Positions 40,943-49,760 of a stretch of DNA of 64,000 nucleotides are shown here, in pieces. Position numbers and translations under genes: made by a program. Source of the stretch: Candidatus Bathyarchaeum tardum (GTDB lineage: Archaea; Thermoproteota; Bathyarchaeia; Bathyarchaeales; Bathyarchaeaceae); assembly GCA_029762755.1 (NCBI GenBank), contig JARVGH010000007.1:1-64000 (forward strand), given 5' to 3'. The notes under the pieces are model-generated. The model did not search any database, was not told the origin of the DNA, and worked only from the letters and a program-made list of their open reading frames with translations. How positions within the stretch are numbered: position 1 is the first letter of the stretch; each line of letters begins with the position of its first letter.

Positions 40943-42178
40943 TCACTTTTGAATTTCGTCAATCATTTGCTTGATCTCTTGGGGTGTGTATGAACTTCGT
41001 CTTCCTTCGCGAGAGAATGCATTCTTTATTTTTTCAAGAACTAAACGTGCAGTTTCATCAGAGATTTCAATACCAAGCTCTTTTGCCACGTAGATGATTC
41101 CATGCCTTCCACCTAGTTCGTCGATGTAAATTTTTCGTTCCTGTCCCATCATACGAGGAGGATAAAACTCGTAAGTTTCAGGGTTCATCAAAACACCATG
41201 CTGATGAATACCTGAACTATGAGCAGTAACATTGTTCCCAGTTAACGGCTTATGAGGAGGCATTTTGATTCCCGAAATCCTTTCAACTAATTGAGAAAGG
41301 GAAGTAAGCTGCTTCATTTCAAAAGAGCTAGTTCCATACAACATATGAAGCACTGGAATGATTTCTTCAGTTTTTGTTATTCCAGCTCTTTCACCAATGC
41401 CATTTACTGACGTGGATACTGTTGAAGCGCCTGCCTCGATAGCTGCTAATGAATTAGCTAACGCCAAACCTAAATCGTTATGACAGTGCACTTCAATTGG
41501 AATGTCTACTGCACTTCCGATTTCTTTCACCATAAAAGCCATACCATTTGGTCCTACACAACCTAGGGTGTCAACTACTCTTGCCCGGTCTGCCCCTGCA
41601 TCTTCGGCTGTTTTGTATGCTTTCTTCAAGAATTCAAGGTCGTTTTCTCGGGTGGTGTCTTCTGCACTGTATATCACGTATAGTCCATAACTTTCGGCAT
41701 AACTGATCATTTCTTCCAATTTTTCCAGGTAGACTTCTTTGGTCATTCCTTTGAACTTGTATTGACGATGATATGGAGAAATTGAAAGGGAAACTACAAT
41801 GCCGTCTGCTCCTACATCGGCTACAACGTCGATGTCTTCTTTTTTTGCTCGAGCAAAAGATGAAAGTTGAGCGTCTAAGTTAAGGTCAACTAGGGCTTCT
41901 ACACATTTTCGTTGTTTTTCTGAGGCGGCTGGAAATCCTGCTTCTATTTGGGGTATGCCAACCTCATCTAATTTTTTTGCTATTTCCAGTTTTTCAGCGA
42001 TACTGAAAACTACTCCTGGAGTTTGTTCACCTTCTCTTAAAGTGCTGTCGTGAACAATATATTCGTCCAAGGATGGCACTTTGAAATTGGTGAAATTGTA
42101 TGGGCTAGGTAATATGCCTTCTTTTTTGAGTTTTGCAAGAAGTCTTTGACCTTGCTCATTGACGTATTCATTTTCCAC
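40943..42178 (-). CDS. Homocitrate synthase (LeuA/NifV-like family)
   Basis: Condenses acetyl-CoA with 2-oxoglutarate, the first step of aminoadipate-type lysine synthesis. It has a TIM barrel with DSTLREGEQTPGVVFSIAEK (metal-binding Asp and catalytic Arg), EAGFPAASEKQRKCVEALVD, VHCHNDLGLALANSLAAIEA (HxH metal site) and NGIGERAGITKTEEI, followed by the short LeuA-like dimer region without the regulatory LeuA domain. At 411 residues that fits homocitrate or isopropylmalate/citramalate synthases; context favours homocitrate. It is the first gene of its operon, and its start ATG 42178 faces an AT-rich promoter region. Confidence 0.9.
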   Translation of the reverse strand: MENEYVNEQGQRLLAKLKKEGILPSPYNFTNFKVPSLDEYIVHDSTLREGEQTPGVVFSIAEKLEIAKKLDEVGIPQIEAGFPAASEKQRKCVEALVDLNLDAQLSSFARAKKEDIDVVADVGADGIVVSLSISPYHRQYKFKGMTKEVYLEKLEEMISYAESYGLYVIYSAEDTTRENDLEFLKKAYKTAEDAGADRARVVDTLGCVGPNGMAFMVKEIGSAVDIPIEVHCHNDLGLALANSLAAIEAGASTVSTSVNGIGERAGITKTEEIIPVLHMLYGTSSFEMKQLTSLSQLVERISGIKMPPHKPLTGNNVTAHSSGIHQHGVLMNPETYEFYPPRMMGQERKIYIDELGGRHGIIYVAKELGIEISDETARLVLEKIKNAFSREGRRSSYTPQEIKQMIDEIQK

Positions 42179-42333
42179 TGTCTAAACCGTCCTTTTTCAC
42201 ACTATGGAACTAAATAGAGTTTTGGAAGAATACAATTCGGACAAATATATATACTTTATGTAAAAATATATGGCATAGAATACGAAAAGGTTACCACCAT
42301 TTCTGAATCCGTAATAGAAGATTTCAACAAAAC

Positions 42334-42744
42334 TTACCAGGTACGCAAAACAATCATAGTGTTCGTGTTAGCAATACCCTTCAAGCGACGTATTTTTTCG
42401 AGACATTCATTGACTTCAGTAATATTCAAGCCAGATATGGTAACTGCAATATCATATTCCCCAGTAATTTCATACACAGTTTCAACATTAGAAAACTGCC
42501 TCAAAGCCTGAGAAACACCAGACGTCGGCAAAGACGGATCAACAGCAAGAAGAGCTATAGCCTCTGCCCCTTCGGTGAGGCCAACTCTAACAGTAAAACC
42601 CCGTATAGCCCCCGAATCAACAAGAGCTTTTATCCGTTTACGAACTGCACCTTCAGATAAATCAACCTTTTTGCCAATGTTACTGTAAGTGGCTCGACCA
42701 TCGCGTTTGAGAATTTCGATTATCTCTTTATCTACAGTGTCCAT
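42334..42744 (-). CDS. Lrp/AsnC-family regulator (LysM-like)
   Basis: A 136-residue Lrp-type regulator. The winged helix is MDTVDKEIIEILKRDGRATY, then GKKVDLSEGAVRKRIKALVD; the ligand-binding RAM domain follows (ETVYEITGEYDIAVTISGLN). It lies between the homocitrate synthase operon and the divergent lysW cluster, as LysM does beside lysW genes in Sulfolobus. LysM activates lysine genes and responds to lysine. A matching role here is inferred from position and family. An inverted repeat in the adjacent intergenic region (42847-42879) is a plausible binding site. Confidence 0.9.
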   Translation of the reverse strand: MDTVDKEIIEILKRDGRATYSNIGKKVDLSEGAVRKRIKALVDSGAIRGFTVRVGLTEGAEAIALLAVDPSLPTSGVSQALRQFSNVETVYEITGEYDIAVTISGLNITEVNECLEKIRRLKGIANTNTMIVLRTW

Positions 42745-42846
42745 TATTGTTACTCCACAACTAGTAGAGTTACGGAAAAATTTAACGATTTCTGATTGTT
42801 TGACTGCTCAAACATAACGTTTTCCGTATAACTATTACCATTTTCC

Positions 42847-42879
42847 AACTGTCATAACTTCGCACCTTTTCTGACAGTT
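42847..42879. promoter_or_regulatory. Inverted repeat between the Lrp gene and lysW
   Basis: AACTGTCA (42847-42854) and TGACAGTT (42872-42879) are perfect eight-base complements, 25 bases centre to centre. A second pair, GTTACGGAAAA (about 42770) and TTTTCCGTATAAC (about 42822), is imperfect. Such spaced dyads suit an octameric Lrp-type regulator wrapping DNA. The region 42745-43020 contains no gene. Confidence 0.55.
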
Positions 42880-42963
42880 TTTCCCCAACAAACCTGTTGC
42901 TTCTACGGATTTCGTAGTATAAGTTGGGAAAAGTGCAAAACCACCGAGAATTAATCCGAAATT

Positions 42964-42973
42964 CTTATAAATA
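42964..42973 (+). promoter_or_regulatory. lysW: TATA box of lysW
   Basis: CTTATAAATA fits the archaeal TATA consensus. Transcription would begin about 25 bases downstream, giving a leader of some 25-30 bases that includes the GAGAGGTG ribosome binding site ahead of the GTG start at 43021. Confidence 0.6.
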
Positions 42974-43020
42974 GCAACATTTTCTATAATGGCTCACTTT
43001 AAAGCAGAGAGGTGTAAGTT

Positions 43021-43197
43021 GTGAAAAAAGCCAACTGTCCCGATTGCGACGCAGAAATTGAAGTTCAAGATGATGTCATGAAAGGAGAGATTCTAAGCTG
43101 CCCAAGCTGCGGTCTTGAATTAGAAGTTATTAAGAATGAAGAAGACTGTGTCGAACTAAAAGAACTAGGAATTGAAGGGGAAGATTGGGGCGAGTAA
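43021..43197 (+). CDS. lysW: LysW amino-group carrier protein
   Basis: A 58-residue carrier to which aminoadipate (or glutamate) is attached during lysine (or arginine) synthesis. Four cysteines form a zinc knuckle: CPDC at residues 6-9 and CPSC at 27-30. The C-terminus is GIEGEDWGE, the defining EDWGE motif, whose last glutamate is the attachment site. The GTG start at 43021 follows GAGAGGTG. It heads the plus-strand cluster lysW, X, Y, Z, J, K. No second carrier is in the window, so the same protein may serve more than one pathway. Confidence 0.96.
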   Translation: MKKANCPDCDAEIEVQDDVMKGEILSCPSCGLELEVIKNEEDCVELKELGIEGEDWGE

Positions 43198-43300
43198 GCT
43201 CCCCTCAACATTTTCTTTATATTTATACGAAACAATCAAGTACCCCCAAGAAAAATCAATAAATTATAATAAAACGTTTGAAACGAGATGACTGACAGAA

Positions 43301-44482
43301 ATGAGTATTGGTATTTTATTTGAAAGTTCTGAAACTGACGAAAAAGGCATACAATTAACCGCTGAAGAAATGGGAATCGACTTAACATACATTCCTTTCC
43401 GCAAAGTTGCTGTTCGTTTTAATGGAAACGGCTACACATTAAAAACCAAAGGAAAAGATTTCACAAACACACTCAAAGACATCAAAGTAGTATTAAACCG
43501 AGCACAAAGCAAAAATCGAAGACTGTTCGCAGCCAATGTTCTAGAAGCTTTCGACAAGCATGTGATAAATCCACAATGCGTAGAATATGCTTGTTTTAGC
43601 AAAGTAAGAACCTTGCTCCATTTCTGGAAAGCAGGAATTAAAATCCCCGACACAGTATATGTGCCGGTTGACTCTACAGAAAAAACGTTAGATGGACGAA
43701 TAATCCATAACGAAAGAGACATTGCAGATTTGCTTCAGCAAGAACTAAACACGGATATTGTAGTCAAACCCGACGCTGGAACTCATGGAAAAAGTGTAAA
43801 ACTTGCTAAAGAACGTGGACAACTAGAGAACATTATCAGAGAGGTTGAACCTTCGATAATTAATCCGATAGGTATTTTAGCTCAGAATCTTGTTGAAAAA
43901 TGGTTCTACGATCTAAGAATAATCGTAACCAAAGAAGCAGGAAAAGAACCATACTGCTACCCCACTGCTTTAGCCCGAGCAGGATTCAAAGACTTTAGAA
44001 CAAACACTTTCTTGGGCAATACAGTTATTGGAGTAAACTTGCCACAGCACATCCAAGAAGAATCAGCTAAATGTGGCACAGCCATGGGTGGCGATAGCAA
44101 ATCATACTTGTTAGCGGTTGACGCCATGGTTGAAGTCGGCGAAAACAAAAACGTTGACGATGATTATTTAAAAGAAGAGTTTGAAAAACTGGAAGCTCCT
44201 TTTAATGCTGTTAAAAAAGTGAAATTAGATAGCAAAAAACGCACAGACTTTCTAGCATGGAATAAAAGGCTGGAAAGTGCTTTTGACAACTTCAAAAATC
44301 AAGATGCTTATTTTAACATTAAAAAAGTCATTGAAAATAGCATGGAAAAAAACAAAGAAAAAATCATGTTCCATGAAACTAACGCATGCCCCGAATTTTG
44401 GGAACAAACCCGATTAGTTGGCGGCATAAATTTGGCAGAGGCACTGTTAAAAGGTGCCAAAAGTATAATCGATTCAGAGTAA
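43301..44482 (+). CDS. lysX: LysX-like ATP-grasp ligase, atypically long
   Basis: A RimK-type ATP-grasp enzyme expected to join aminoadipate to the C-terminal Glu of LysW. Features include the N-terminal fold (MSIGILFESSETDEKGIQLT), NRAQSKNRRLFAANVLEAFD, the ATP-binding strand DIVVKPDAGTHGKSVKLAKE, and YDLRIIVT. It is 393 residues rather than the usual 270-290. About 70 extra residues (281-353) split the metal-binding strands between LAVDAMVEVG and FHETNACPEFWEQTR. The substrate loop, which reads N-H/T-T-x-EF in classical LysX/ArgX, here reads NACPEF. It lies in the LysW cluster, so the role is probable, but substrate choice is uncertain. Confidence 0.8.
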   Translation: MSIGILFESSETDEKGIQLTAEEMGIDLTYIPFRKVAVRFNGNGYTLKTKGKDFTNTLKDIKVVLNRAQSKNRRLFAANVLEAFDKHVINPQCVEYACFSKVRTLLHFWKAGIKIPDTVYVPVDSTEKTLDGRIIHNERDIADLLQQELNTDIVVKPDAGTHGKSVKLAKERGQLENIIREVEPSIINPIGILAQNLVEKWFYDLRIIVTKEAGKEPYCYPTALARAGFKDFRTNTFLGNTVIGVNLPQHIQEESAKCGTAMGGDSKSYLLAVDAMVEVGENKNVDDDYLKEEFEKLEAPFNAVKKVKLDSKKRTDFLAWNKRLESAFDNFKNQDAYFNIKKVIENSMEKNKEKIMFHETNACPEFWEQTRLVGGINLAEALLKGAKSIIDSE

Positions 44483-44494
44483 GGAGAAAAACAA

Positions 44495-45547
44495 ATGAAA
44501 GTAGGAGTAATAGGCGGTTCAGGATACGTAGGTGGAGAACTTATACGATTATTACTTCCCCACCCTGAAGTTGAATTAACTACAGTAACATCCCGTGCAA
44601 ACGCCGGAGAATTCATTTTTACGGTTCACCCAAACCTTAGAGCGGCCACACAACTAAAATTCACTCCTCCGAACATGTCACAGATCGCAGACAACTGTGA
44701 CTTAGTTTTCGCTGCAATGCCCCACGGCAAATCTTTGGAACTTGTTCCACAACTGCTGGAAACAGGAGTAAAAGTAATCGACATGAGCGCTGATTACCGC
44801 CTTAACAACCCAGCAGATTATGATAAATGGTACAAATGGAAACACACTCACCCAGAACTGTTAGAAGAAGCAGTTTATGGAATCCCTGAACTTCACCGCG
44901 AAGAAATCAAAAGTGCCAAACTTATTGGCTGTCCTGGATGCATGTCCACAGCAACAATTCTGGGATTGGCACCTTTAGTAAAAGCAGGCGTAATAGAAAA
45001 AAACCGAATAGTTGCTGACGTGAAAATTGGCTCTTCAGGTGCAGGACAAAAACCCACTGTTGCTTCACATCACCCTGAAAGAGCAGGGGGCGTTAGACCA
45101 TACAAAGTATCCGACCACAGGCACGTAGCCGAGGTTGAACAGGAACTAAACCTGTTAACTGACGAAAAAGTAACAGTCTGTTTCACACCACATGCAGTAA
45201 ACATGATACGGGGCATTCTGTCGACAATTCATACCTTTGTTAAAGAACCAATAACAGATAAAGACGCTTGGAAACTTTACCGTGGCATGTATCAAAACGA
45301 GCGTTTCATTCGGTTCATAAAATTCAAGAAAGGCCCATATCAACTTCCAAACCCAAAAATCACAATGGGATCAAACTATGTTGACATAGGCTTTGAAGTA
45401 GACCCCCGAACAAGAAGGATGATTGTATTCTCTGCAATCGATAACTTGATGAGGGGCGCATCTGGTCAAGGCGTTCAGTGCATGAATATCATGATTGGTT
45501 GTGAAGAAACAACCGGTCTAGAATGTCAAGGTTATCATCCGATGTGA
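44495..45547 (+). CDS. lysY: LysW-aminoadipyl/glutamyl-phosphate reductase
   Basis: An ArgC/LysY-type NADPH-dependent reductase forming the semialdehyde on LysW. Motifs are VGVIGGSGYVGGELIRLLLP (Rossmann), LVFAAMPHGKSLELVPQLLE, VIDMSADYRLNNPADYDKWY, and the catalytic cysteine block KLIGCPGCMSTATILGLAPL, followed by VKIGSSGAGQKPTVASHHPE and the VCFTPHAVNMIRGIL histidine. At 350 residues it is normal. It starts 13 bases after lysX with AAGGAG ahead of ATG 44495. It acts on LysW-bound phosphate made by LysZ. Confidence 0.95.
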   Translation: MKVGVIGGSGYVGGELIRLLLPHPEVELTTVTSRANAGEFIFTVHPNLRAATQLKFTPPNMSQIADNCDLVFAAMPHGKSLELVPQLLETGVKVIDMSADYRLNNPADYDKWYKWKHTHPELLEEAVYGIPELHREEIKSAKLIGCPGCMSTATILGLAPLVKAGVIEKNRIVADVKIGSSGAGQKPTVASHHPERAGGVRPYKVSDHRHVAEVEQELNLLTDEKVTVCFTPHAVNMIRGILSTIHTFVKEPITDKDAWKLYRGMYQNERFIRFIKFKKGPYQLPNPKITMGSNYVDIGFEVDPRTRRMIVFSAIDNLMRGASGQGVQCMNIMIGCEETTGLECQGYHPM

Positions 45548-45555
45548 TAAAAAAA

Positions 45556-46362
45556 ATGTTGATTGTAGTAAAAGTTGGCGGAAGCATCCTCGAAAAGGTG
45601 CCTCCGGAAATTGTATCAGACATCAAAAACGTTCTTTCTGAACACCAACTAGTTCTAGTTCATGGTGGAGGAAAAGGCGTTACAGAAATTGCTTCAAAAT
45701 TAGGCAAAGAACAAAAGTTTGTGTATTCTCCTAAAGGTTTTCGCAGCAGATACACAGACAAAGAAACCATGGAAATATTCACAATGGTTATGGCAGGCAA
45801 ACTAAACAAAAAACTAGTTTCAGCTCTACAAAAACAAGAGATACCAGTTGTGGGTCTATCTGGATTAGACGGTTATCTTCTACGTGCAGAACGAAAAAAA
45901 CGGTTAATCATACTTAACGAAAAAGGACGAAAACAAGTCATTGACGGCGGATACACAGGAAAAGTAAACCAAGTTAACAGTTCCTTGCTAAAGCTATTAC
46001 TAGATAACGGTTACGTTCCATTAGTTTCACCCGTTGCCGTAAGCGAAGAATTTGAACCCCTAAACGTAGACGCGGACCGAACCGCAGCCAACATTGCAGG
46101 AGCAATAAAAGCCGATAAACTAGTTCTGTTAACCGATGTTGAAGGCTTAATGCTAAACGACAAACTAGTTTCAAAACTACACGCAGATGACGTTCAAAGC
46201 AAACTCAAACAGATTGGAGGCGGCATGATAACAAAAGTTTTTGCAGCTCAAGAAGCCCTCAAAAACGGCGTAAAAGAAGTTGTTATTTGCTCAGGCGTTA
46301 AAAATGCTCCAATTTCTTCTGGCCTTAAACACGAAAGCGGCACAGTGATAAGTAATGAATGA
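45556..46362 (+). CDS. lysZ: LysW-aminoadipate/glutamate kinase
   Basis: An ArgB-like amino-acid kinase that phosphorylates the side-chain carboxyl of the LysW-bound intermediate. Clear blocks are LIVVKVGGSILEKVPPEIVS, LVLVHGGGKGVTEIASKLG, PLVSPVAVSEEFEPLNVDAD and KLVLLTDVEGLMLNDKLVS with IGGGMITKVFAAQEAL. I choose ATG 45556, nine bases after the lysY stop, because it matches the family start; the open frame reaches back to 45523 inside lysY. At 268 residues the length is normal. Confidence 0.95.
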   Translation: MLIVVKVGGSILEKVPPEIVSDIKNVLSEHQLVLVHGGGKGVTEIASKLGKEQKFVYSPKGFRSRYTDKETMEIFTMVMAGKLNKKLVSALQKQEIPVVGLSGLDGYLLRAERKKRLIILNEKGRKQVIDGGYTGKVNQVNSSLLKLLLDNGYVPLVSPVAVSEEFEPLNVDADRTAANIAGAIKADKLVLLTDVEGLMLNDKLVSKLHADDVQSKLKQIGGGMITKVFAAQEALKNGVKEVVICSGVKNAPISSGLKHESGTVISNE

Positions 46363-47539
46363 AAAAGAAATAATGGACATCGAAACAAAGGTTATGGCAC
46401 AAACTTTTGCTAAACGAGACCTCACAATCACAAGGGGCAAAGGAGCCCTAGTTTGGGACATTAATGGCAACGAATACATCGACTGCACCGGAAGTTACGG
46501 TGTTGCAGTTGTTGGTCATTGCCACCCCAAAGTTGTCGCAGCAGTGCAAAAACAAGTAGAAACTTTGATTGCTTGTCATGCTTCATTTTATAATGATGCA
46601 CGATCTGAACTTTTACAAAAACTCATCAGTATAGCACCAAAAGGCCTAGACAGAGTCTTTCTTTCAAACAGCGGTGCAGAATCAGTTGAATGTGCACTTA
46701 AACTTGCCCGAAAAAAGTCAGGTAAAACAGAAATAATTTCAATGATGGGCGCATTCCACGGTAAAACTATGGGTGCACTTTCTGCAACATGGAAAAAGAA
46801 GTACCGTGCACCATTTATGCCCCTTGTTCCAGGATTCAAACACGTTCCAGCCAACAATTTAGAAAAAATAAAAGAAGCCATCACAGACAAAACAGCTGCT
46901 ATTATAGTTGAACCCGTCAGAGGAGAAGGGGGAATTTTGATGAACTCGGATGATTTTTTGCCTGGACTGCGAGAAATTTGTGACGACAAAAATGTCTTGT
47001 TAATCTTTGATGAAGTTCAAACAGGTTTTGGGCGCACGGGAAAAGTTTTCGCCTGTGAACATTGGAACGTAGTTCCAGACATCATGTGCCTAGCTAAATC
47101 TGTTGCAGGTGGTTTGCCGATGGCGGCAACTTTTGCAAAAGAAGAAGTAATGGCAGCATTCAACAAGGGAGAACACTCTAGCACATTTAGTGGCAATCCG
47201 TTGGTCTGTTCCGCGGCATCTGCAGCGATAGATGTACTAAAAGAGGAAAAACTTCCTGAACGAGCAGCTACACTTGGAAGTTACTTCAAAGGCAAACTCG
47301 AAGAATTAGCAGAAAAACACAATATAGTCAGGGAAGTTCGTGGATTAGGCTTGATGATCGGAATGGAAATGCGTTTTGACGTCTACAACATAATTATGGA
47401 CTGTATGAACAATGGTGTTCTGGTTTTAGATGCGGGAAGAAACGTAGTAAGGTTCTTGCCACCGCTGGTTATAGAAAAAGACCAAATCAACACAGTAGTT
47501 AATGCATTGGATTGCGCAATGGAGAAAGAAAACAAATGA
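46355..47539 (+). CDS. lysJ: LysW-aminoadipate semialdehyde/glutamate semialdehyde transaminase
   Basis: A class III PLP aminotransferase related to ArgD. Signatures are NEYIDCTGSYGVAVVGHCHP, FLSNSGAESVECALKLARKK, MMGAFHGKTMGALSATWKKK, LLIFDEVQTGFGRTGKVFAC and the PLP-lysine in IMCLAKSVAGGLPMAATFAK. It transfers an amino group to the LysW-bound semialdehyde, giving LysW-lysine. At 394 residues it is standard. Its ATG overlaps the lysZ stop by eight bases. An internal ATG at codon 7 is the alternative start. Confidence 0.95.
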   Translation: MNEKEIMDIETKVMAQTFAKRDLTITRGKGALVWDINGNEYIDCTGSYGVAVVGHCHPKVVAAVQKQVETLIACHASFYNDARSELLQKLISIAPKGLDRVFLSNSGAESVECALKLARKKSGKTEIISMMGAFHGKTMGALSATWKKKYRAPFMPLVPGFKHVPANNLEKIKEAITDKTAAIIVEPVRGEGGILMNSDDFLPGLREICDDKNVLLIFDEVQTGFGRTGKVFACEHWNVVPDIMCLAKSVAGGLPMAATFAKEEVMAAFNKGEHSSTFSGNPLVCSAASAAIDVLKEEKLPERAATLGSYFKGKLEELAEKHNIVREVRGLGLMIGMEMRFDVYNIIMDCMNNGVLVLDAGRNVVRFLPPLVIEKDQINTVVNALDCAMEKENK

Positions 47540-48669
47540 GCAACGACTACCCAGTTGACCTTCTAACTCGAATGATAAAGATTTACAGTCCTTCAGAACA
47601 TGAAGAAAAGATTTCTTTGTTTTTGGCGGATGAACTTAAAAAATTAGGTTTCAAAGTTCACAGAGATAAAGTAGGCAACGTAATTGGAGAAATCGGTGAA
47701 GGCTCCCCAATAGTTTTGTTGTGTGGACACATGGATACTGTTGAAGGAGAGATTCCTGTACGCATCGAAGATGGAAACCTGTACGGCAGAGGTTCAGTTG
47801 ATGCCAAAGGACCGTTGGCAGCGATGATTGTTGCTGCATCTAATTTTGTTAACGGCGGTTTTGATGGAAAAATTATGGTTGTAGGTGTAGTCGATGAAGA
47901 AAAAGGGGGAACAGGCATACAACACTTCGTCAAAGAGGGAATCCAACCAGACTATGCGATTTTTGGTGAACCAAGCGGCTTAGAAAAAGTAGTCTTCGGA
48001 TACAAAGGAATTTTAACAGTAAAAATTGTGGTAGAAACTCCTTCGGGTCATTCTGCAGCTCCTTGGCTGTTTGATAACGCTATTGAAAAAGCTATGGAGT
48101 TTTGGAAACAAATTAACAGGCTTCATTTACGAGAAGAGAAACTGAAAAGCAGGTTCTACTCAATTACTTCATGTTTAACAGGAATCAAAGGCGGAAACAG
48201 TTCTGGCTCGTTCATTCCGTCACAATGTGAAATTCTGATTCAAATGAGGATTCCGCCTCAGCTTACTCCTGATCAGGTGTTTGAAGAAGTAAAACGAAAA
48301 ATTGACCGTTACAAATCAACTAACCCAAAAGTTACAGTTAGTGTAGAACCGATTGATGTTGCAAAAGCCTTTGAAGCAGATCGAAGGTCAATAATTGTTC
48401 GGGCTTTAGCATGGGGGATACGAAAAACAACATTAAATTATGCCTCTTTTTCACGAAAAACAGGAACAGGGGACATGAACGTTTTGGGTAATGAACTTAA
48501 AATTCCTGTCGTCACATATGGACCCGGAGATTCAAGACTCGACCATACACCTAATGAACACATCAACATTCAAGAATATCTTGACAGCATTGAAGTGCTC
48601 AAAAAAACATTAGCAAAATTGCCCGAATTGGAAAAGAAACGCAAAGCAATAAAACAGAAAACAGGATAA
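47536..48669 (+). CDS. lysK: LysW-lysine/ornithine hydrolase
   Basis: An M20-type metallopeptidase that releases lysine (or ornithine) from LysW. Metal-binding blocks are VLLCGHMDTVEGEIPVRIED, GRGSVDAKGPLAAMIVA, VVDEEKGGTGIQHFV and IFGEPSGLEKVVFGYKG, and the dimerisation-domain strand ETPSGHSAAPWLFDNAIEKA. I choose ATG 47536, whose ATGA overlaps the lysJ stop by four bases; the open frame eight codons upstream lies within lysJ. At 377 residues the length is normal. It ends the cluster, followed by a converging membrane gene. Confidence 0.94.
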   Translation: MSNDYPVDLLTRMIKIYSPSEHEEKISLFLADELKKLGFKVHRDKVGNVIGEIGEGSPIVLLCGHMDTVEGEIPVRIEDGNLYGRGSVDAKGPLAAMIVAASNFVNGGFDGKIMVVGVVDEEKGGTGIQHFVKEGIQPDYAIFGEPSGLEKVVFGYKGILTVKIVVETPSGHSAAPWLFDNAIEKAMEFWKQINRLHLREEKLKSRFYSITSCLTGIKGGNSSGSFIPSQCEILIQMRIPPQLTPDQVFEEVKRKIDRYKSTNPKVTVSVEPIDVAKAFEADRRSIIVRALAWGIRKTTLNYASFSRKTGTGDMNVLGNELKIPVVTYGPGDSRLDHTPNEHINIQEYLDSIEVLKKTLAKLPELEKKRKAIKQKTG

Positions 48670-48686
48670 CAAACTAAAAGTACAGC

Positions 48687-49097
48687 TTAGCATCTGCAGG
48701 TTGGGAGTTTTACGAGGTGCACAGTTACTGCTGTTGCAACAATAAACAAAATTATTTGAACTACCAATATCGGAACAAAAACAACTGCAGATAAAGTGAT
48801 AGTTATCCAAAGAACAGTTATTGCAAACAATTTGGTTTTCAAGGGAATCCCTTTTCCGTCTTTGTAGTTTCGGATATATTTCCCAAAGTACTTGTTGTTT
48901 AGCATCCATTGGCTCATCCGTTCTGAACTTCGAAGATAACAAGCCAAAGAAAGCAACAAGAAAGGCGTAGTCGGCAAAATTGGAAGAACTATTCCAATAG
49001 CACCTATTACAAGAGTGATTGTGCCAGCTACAAAAAACAAAGAACGAACAATCCTGTTTTTGTTTTTTTCCTTGGAGCATTCGAACGTTTGGTTCAT
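48687..49097 (-). CDS. DUF454 (YbaN-like) membrane protein
   Basis: A 136-residue integral membrane protein with the DUF454 signature GTITLVIGAIGIVLPILPTT followed by PFLLLSLACYLRSSERMSQW and MLNNKYFGKYIRNYKDGKGI. Three to four hydrophobic helices are visible, the last pair being FAITVLWITITLSAVVFVPI and IILFIVATAVTVHLV. The role is unknown. I place the start at ATG 49097 (MNQTFECSK); the frame ATG at 49112 is also possible. It is separate from both amino-acid loci. Confidence 0.9.
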   Translation of the reverse strand: MNQTFECSKEKNKNRIVRSLFFVAGTITLVIGAIGIVLPILPTTPFLLLSLACYLRSSERMSQWMLNNKYFGKYIRNYKDGKGIPLKTKLFAITVLWITITLSAVVFVPILVVQIILFIVATAVTVHLVKLPTCRC

Positions 49098-49186
49098 AGA
49101 AATAAAAGGCAAGGATTCTATATTAAAGCTTTACTAATAACAAGAAATAATCCAAAAAAAATCACTAATTTCGCAAAAATATGCGT

Positions 49187-49648
49187 TTACAAATAAAATG
49201 CAGGATCAATTTTTATCAAACGTGTAGACGCAGAAAGGGACAACTCTTTAACTCCGGGTATACGCTCCATTTTTTGCCGAACCTCATTTAGGTGTTCTAA
49301 ACTACGTGCTTTAACAACAGTTACTACATCATAGTCACCAGTGCTCTGTAACACATGACGAGTTTCGGACATGTTACTTATTTTTTCAGCAGCTTCTTCA
49401 AACTGGTCAGGAGCAATTTTAACCATCAAAATACCCGTTGTAGGAAAACCAATTTTCCTCGGATCAAGCAAAACAGTAAACTTGCTGATAACCCCGGCAT
49501 CAACCAACTTTTTAACCCGATACCTAATTGTAGCCTCACTGATTCCTAAGTCGTTGGCTATCTCAGTGAAAGAAAGCCGAGAATTTTCTTGAAGCAAATT
49601 TAAGATTTGTTTATCTTTTTCATCCAACTTGAACGCCAACGGTACCAC
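49187..49648 (-). CDS. Lrp/AsnC-family regulator next to pheA
   Basis: A second Lrp-type regulator: FKLDEKDKQILNLLQENSRL, then IANDLGISEATIRYRVKKLV as helix-turn-helix, a linker, and the RAM domain around HVLQSTGDYDVVTVVKARSL. It has no ATG at its N-terminus; I use GTG 49648, with TTG codons further in or out as alternatives. It is divergent from prephenate dehydratase, about 110 bases apart, so it may control the aromatic genes. The effector is not evident from the sequence. Confidence 0.87.
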   Translation of the reverse strand: MVPLAFKLDEKDKQILNLLQENSRLSFTEIANDLGISEATIRYRVKKLVDAGVISKFTVLLDPRKIGFPTTGILMVKIAPDQFEEAAEKISNMSETRHVLQSTGDYDVVTVVKARSLEHLNEVRQKMERIPGVKELSLSASTRLIKIDPAFYL

Positions 49649-49760
49649 ATATAAAAATAACAACAAAAAAGAATTTATTACTACCGCTTAAAAACTCCAA
49701 ACAAGGTAAACCATTTTATTCGGGCAGCATAGACAAATACTTGTTAAGAGGCAAACACCA

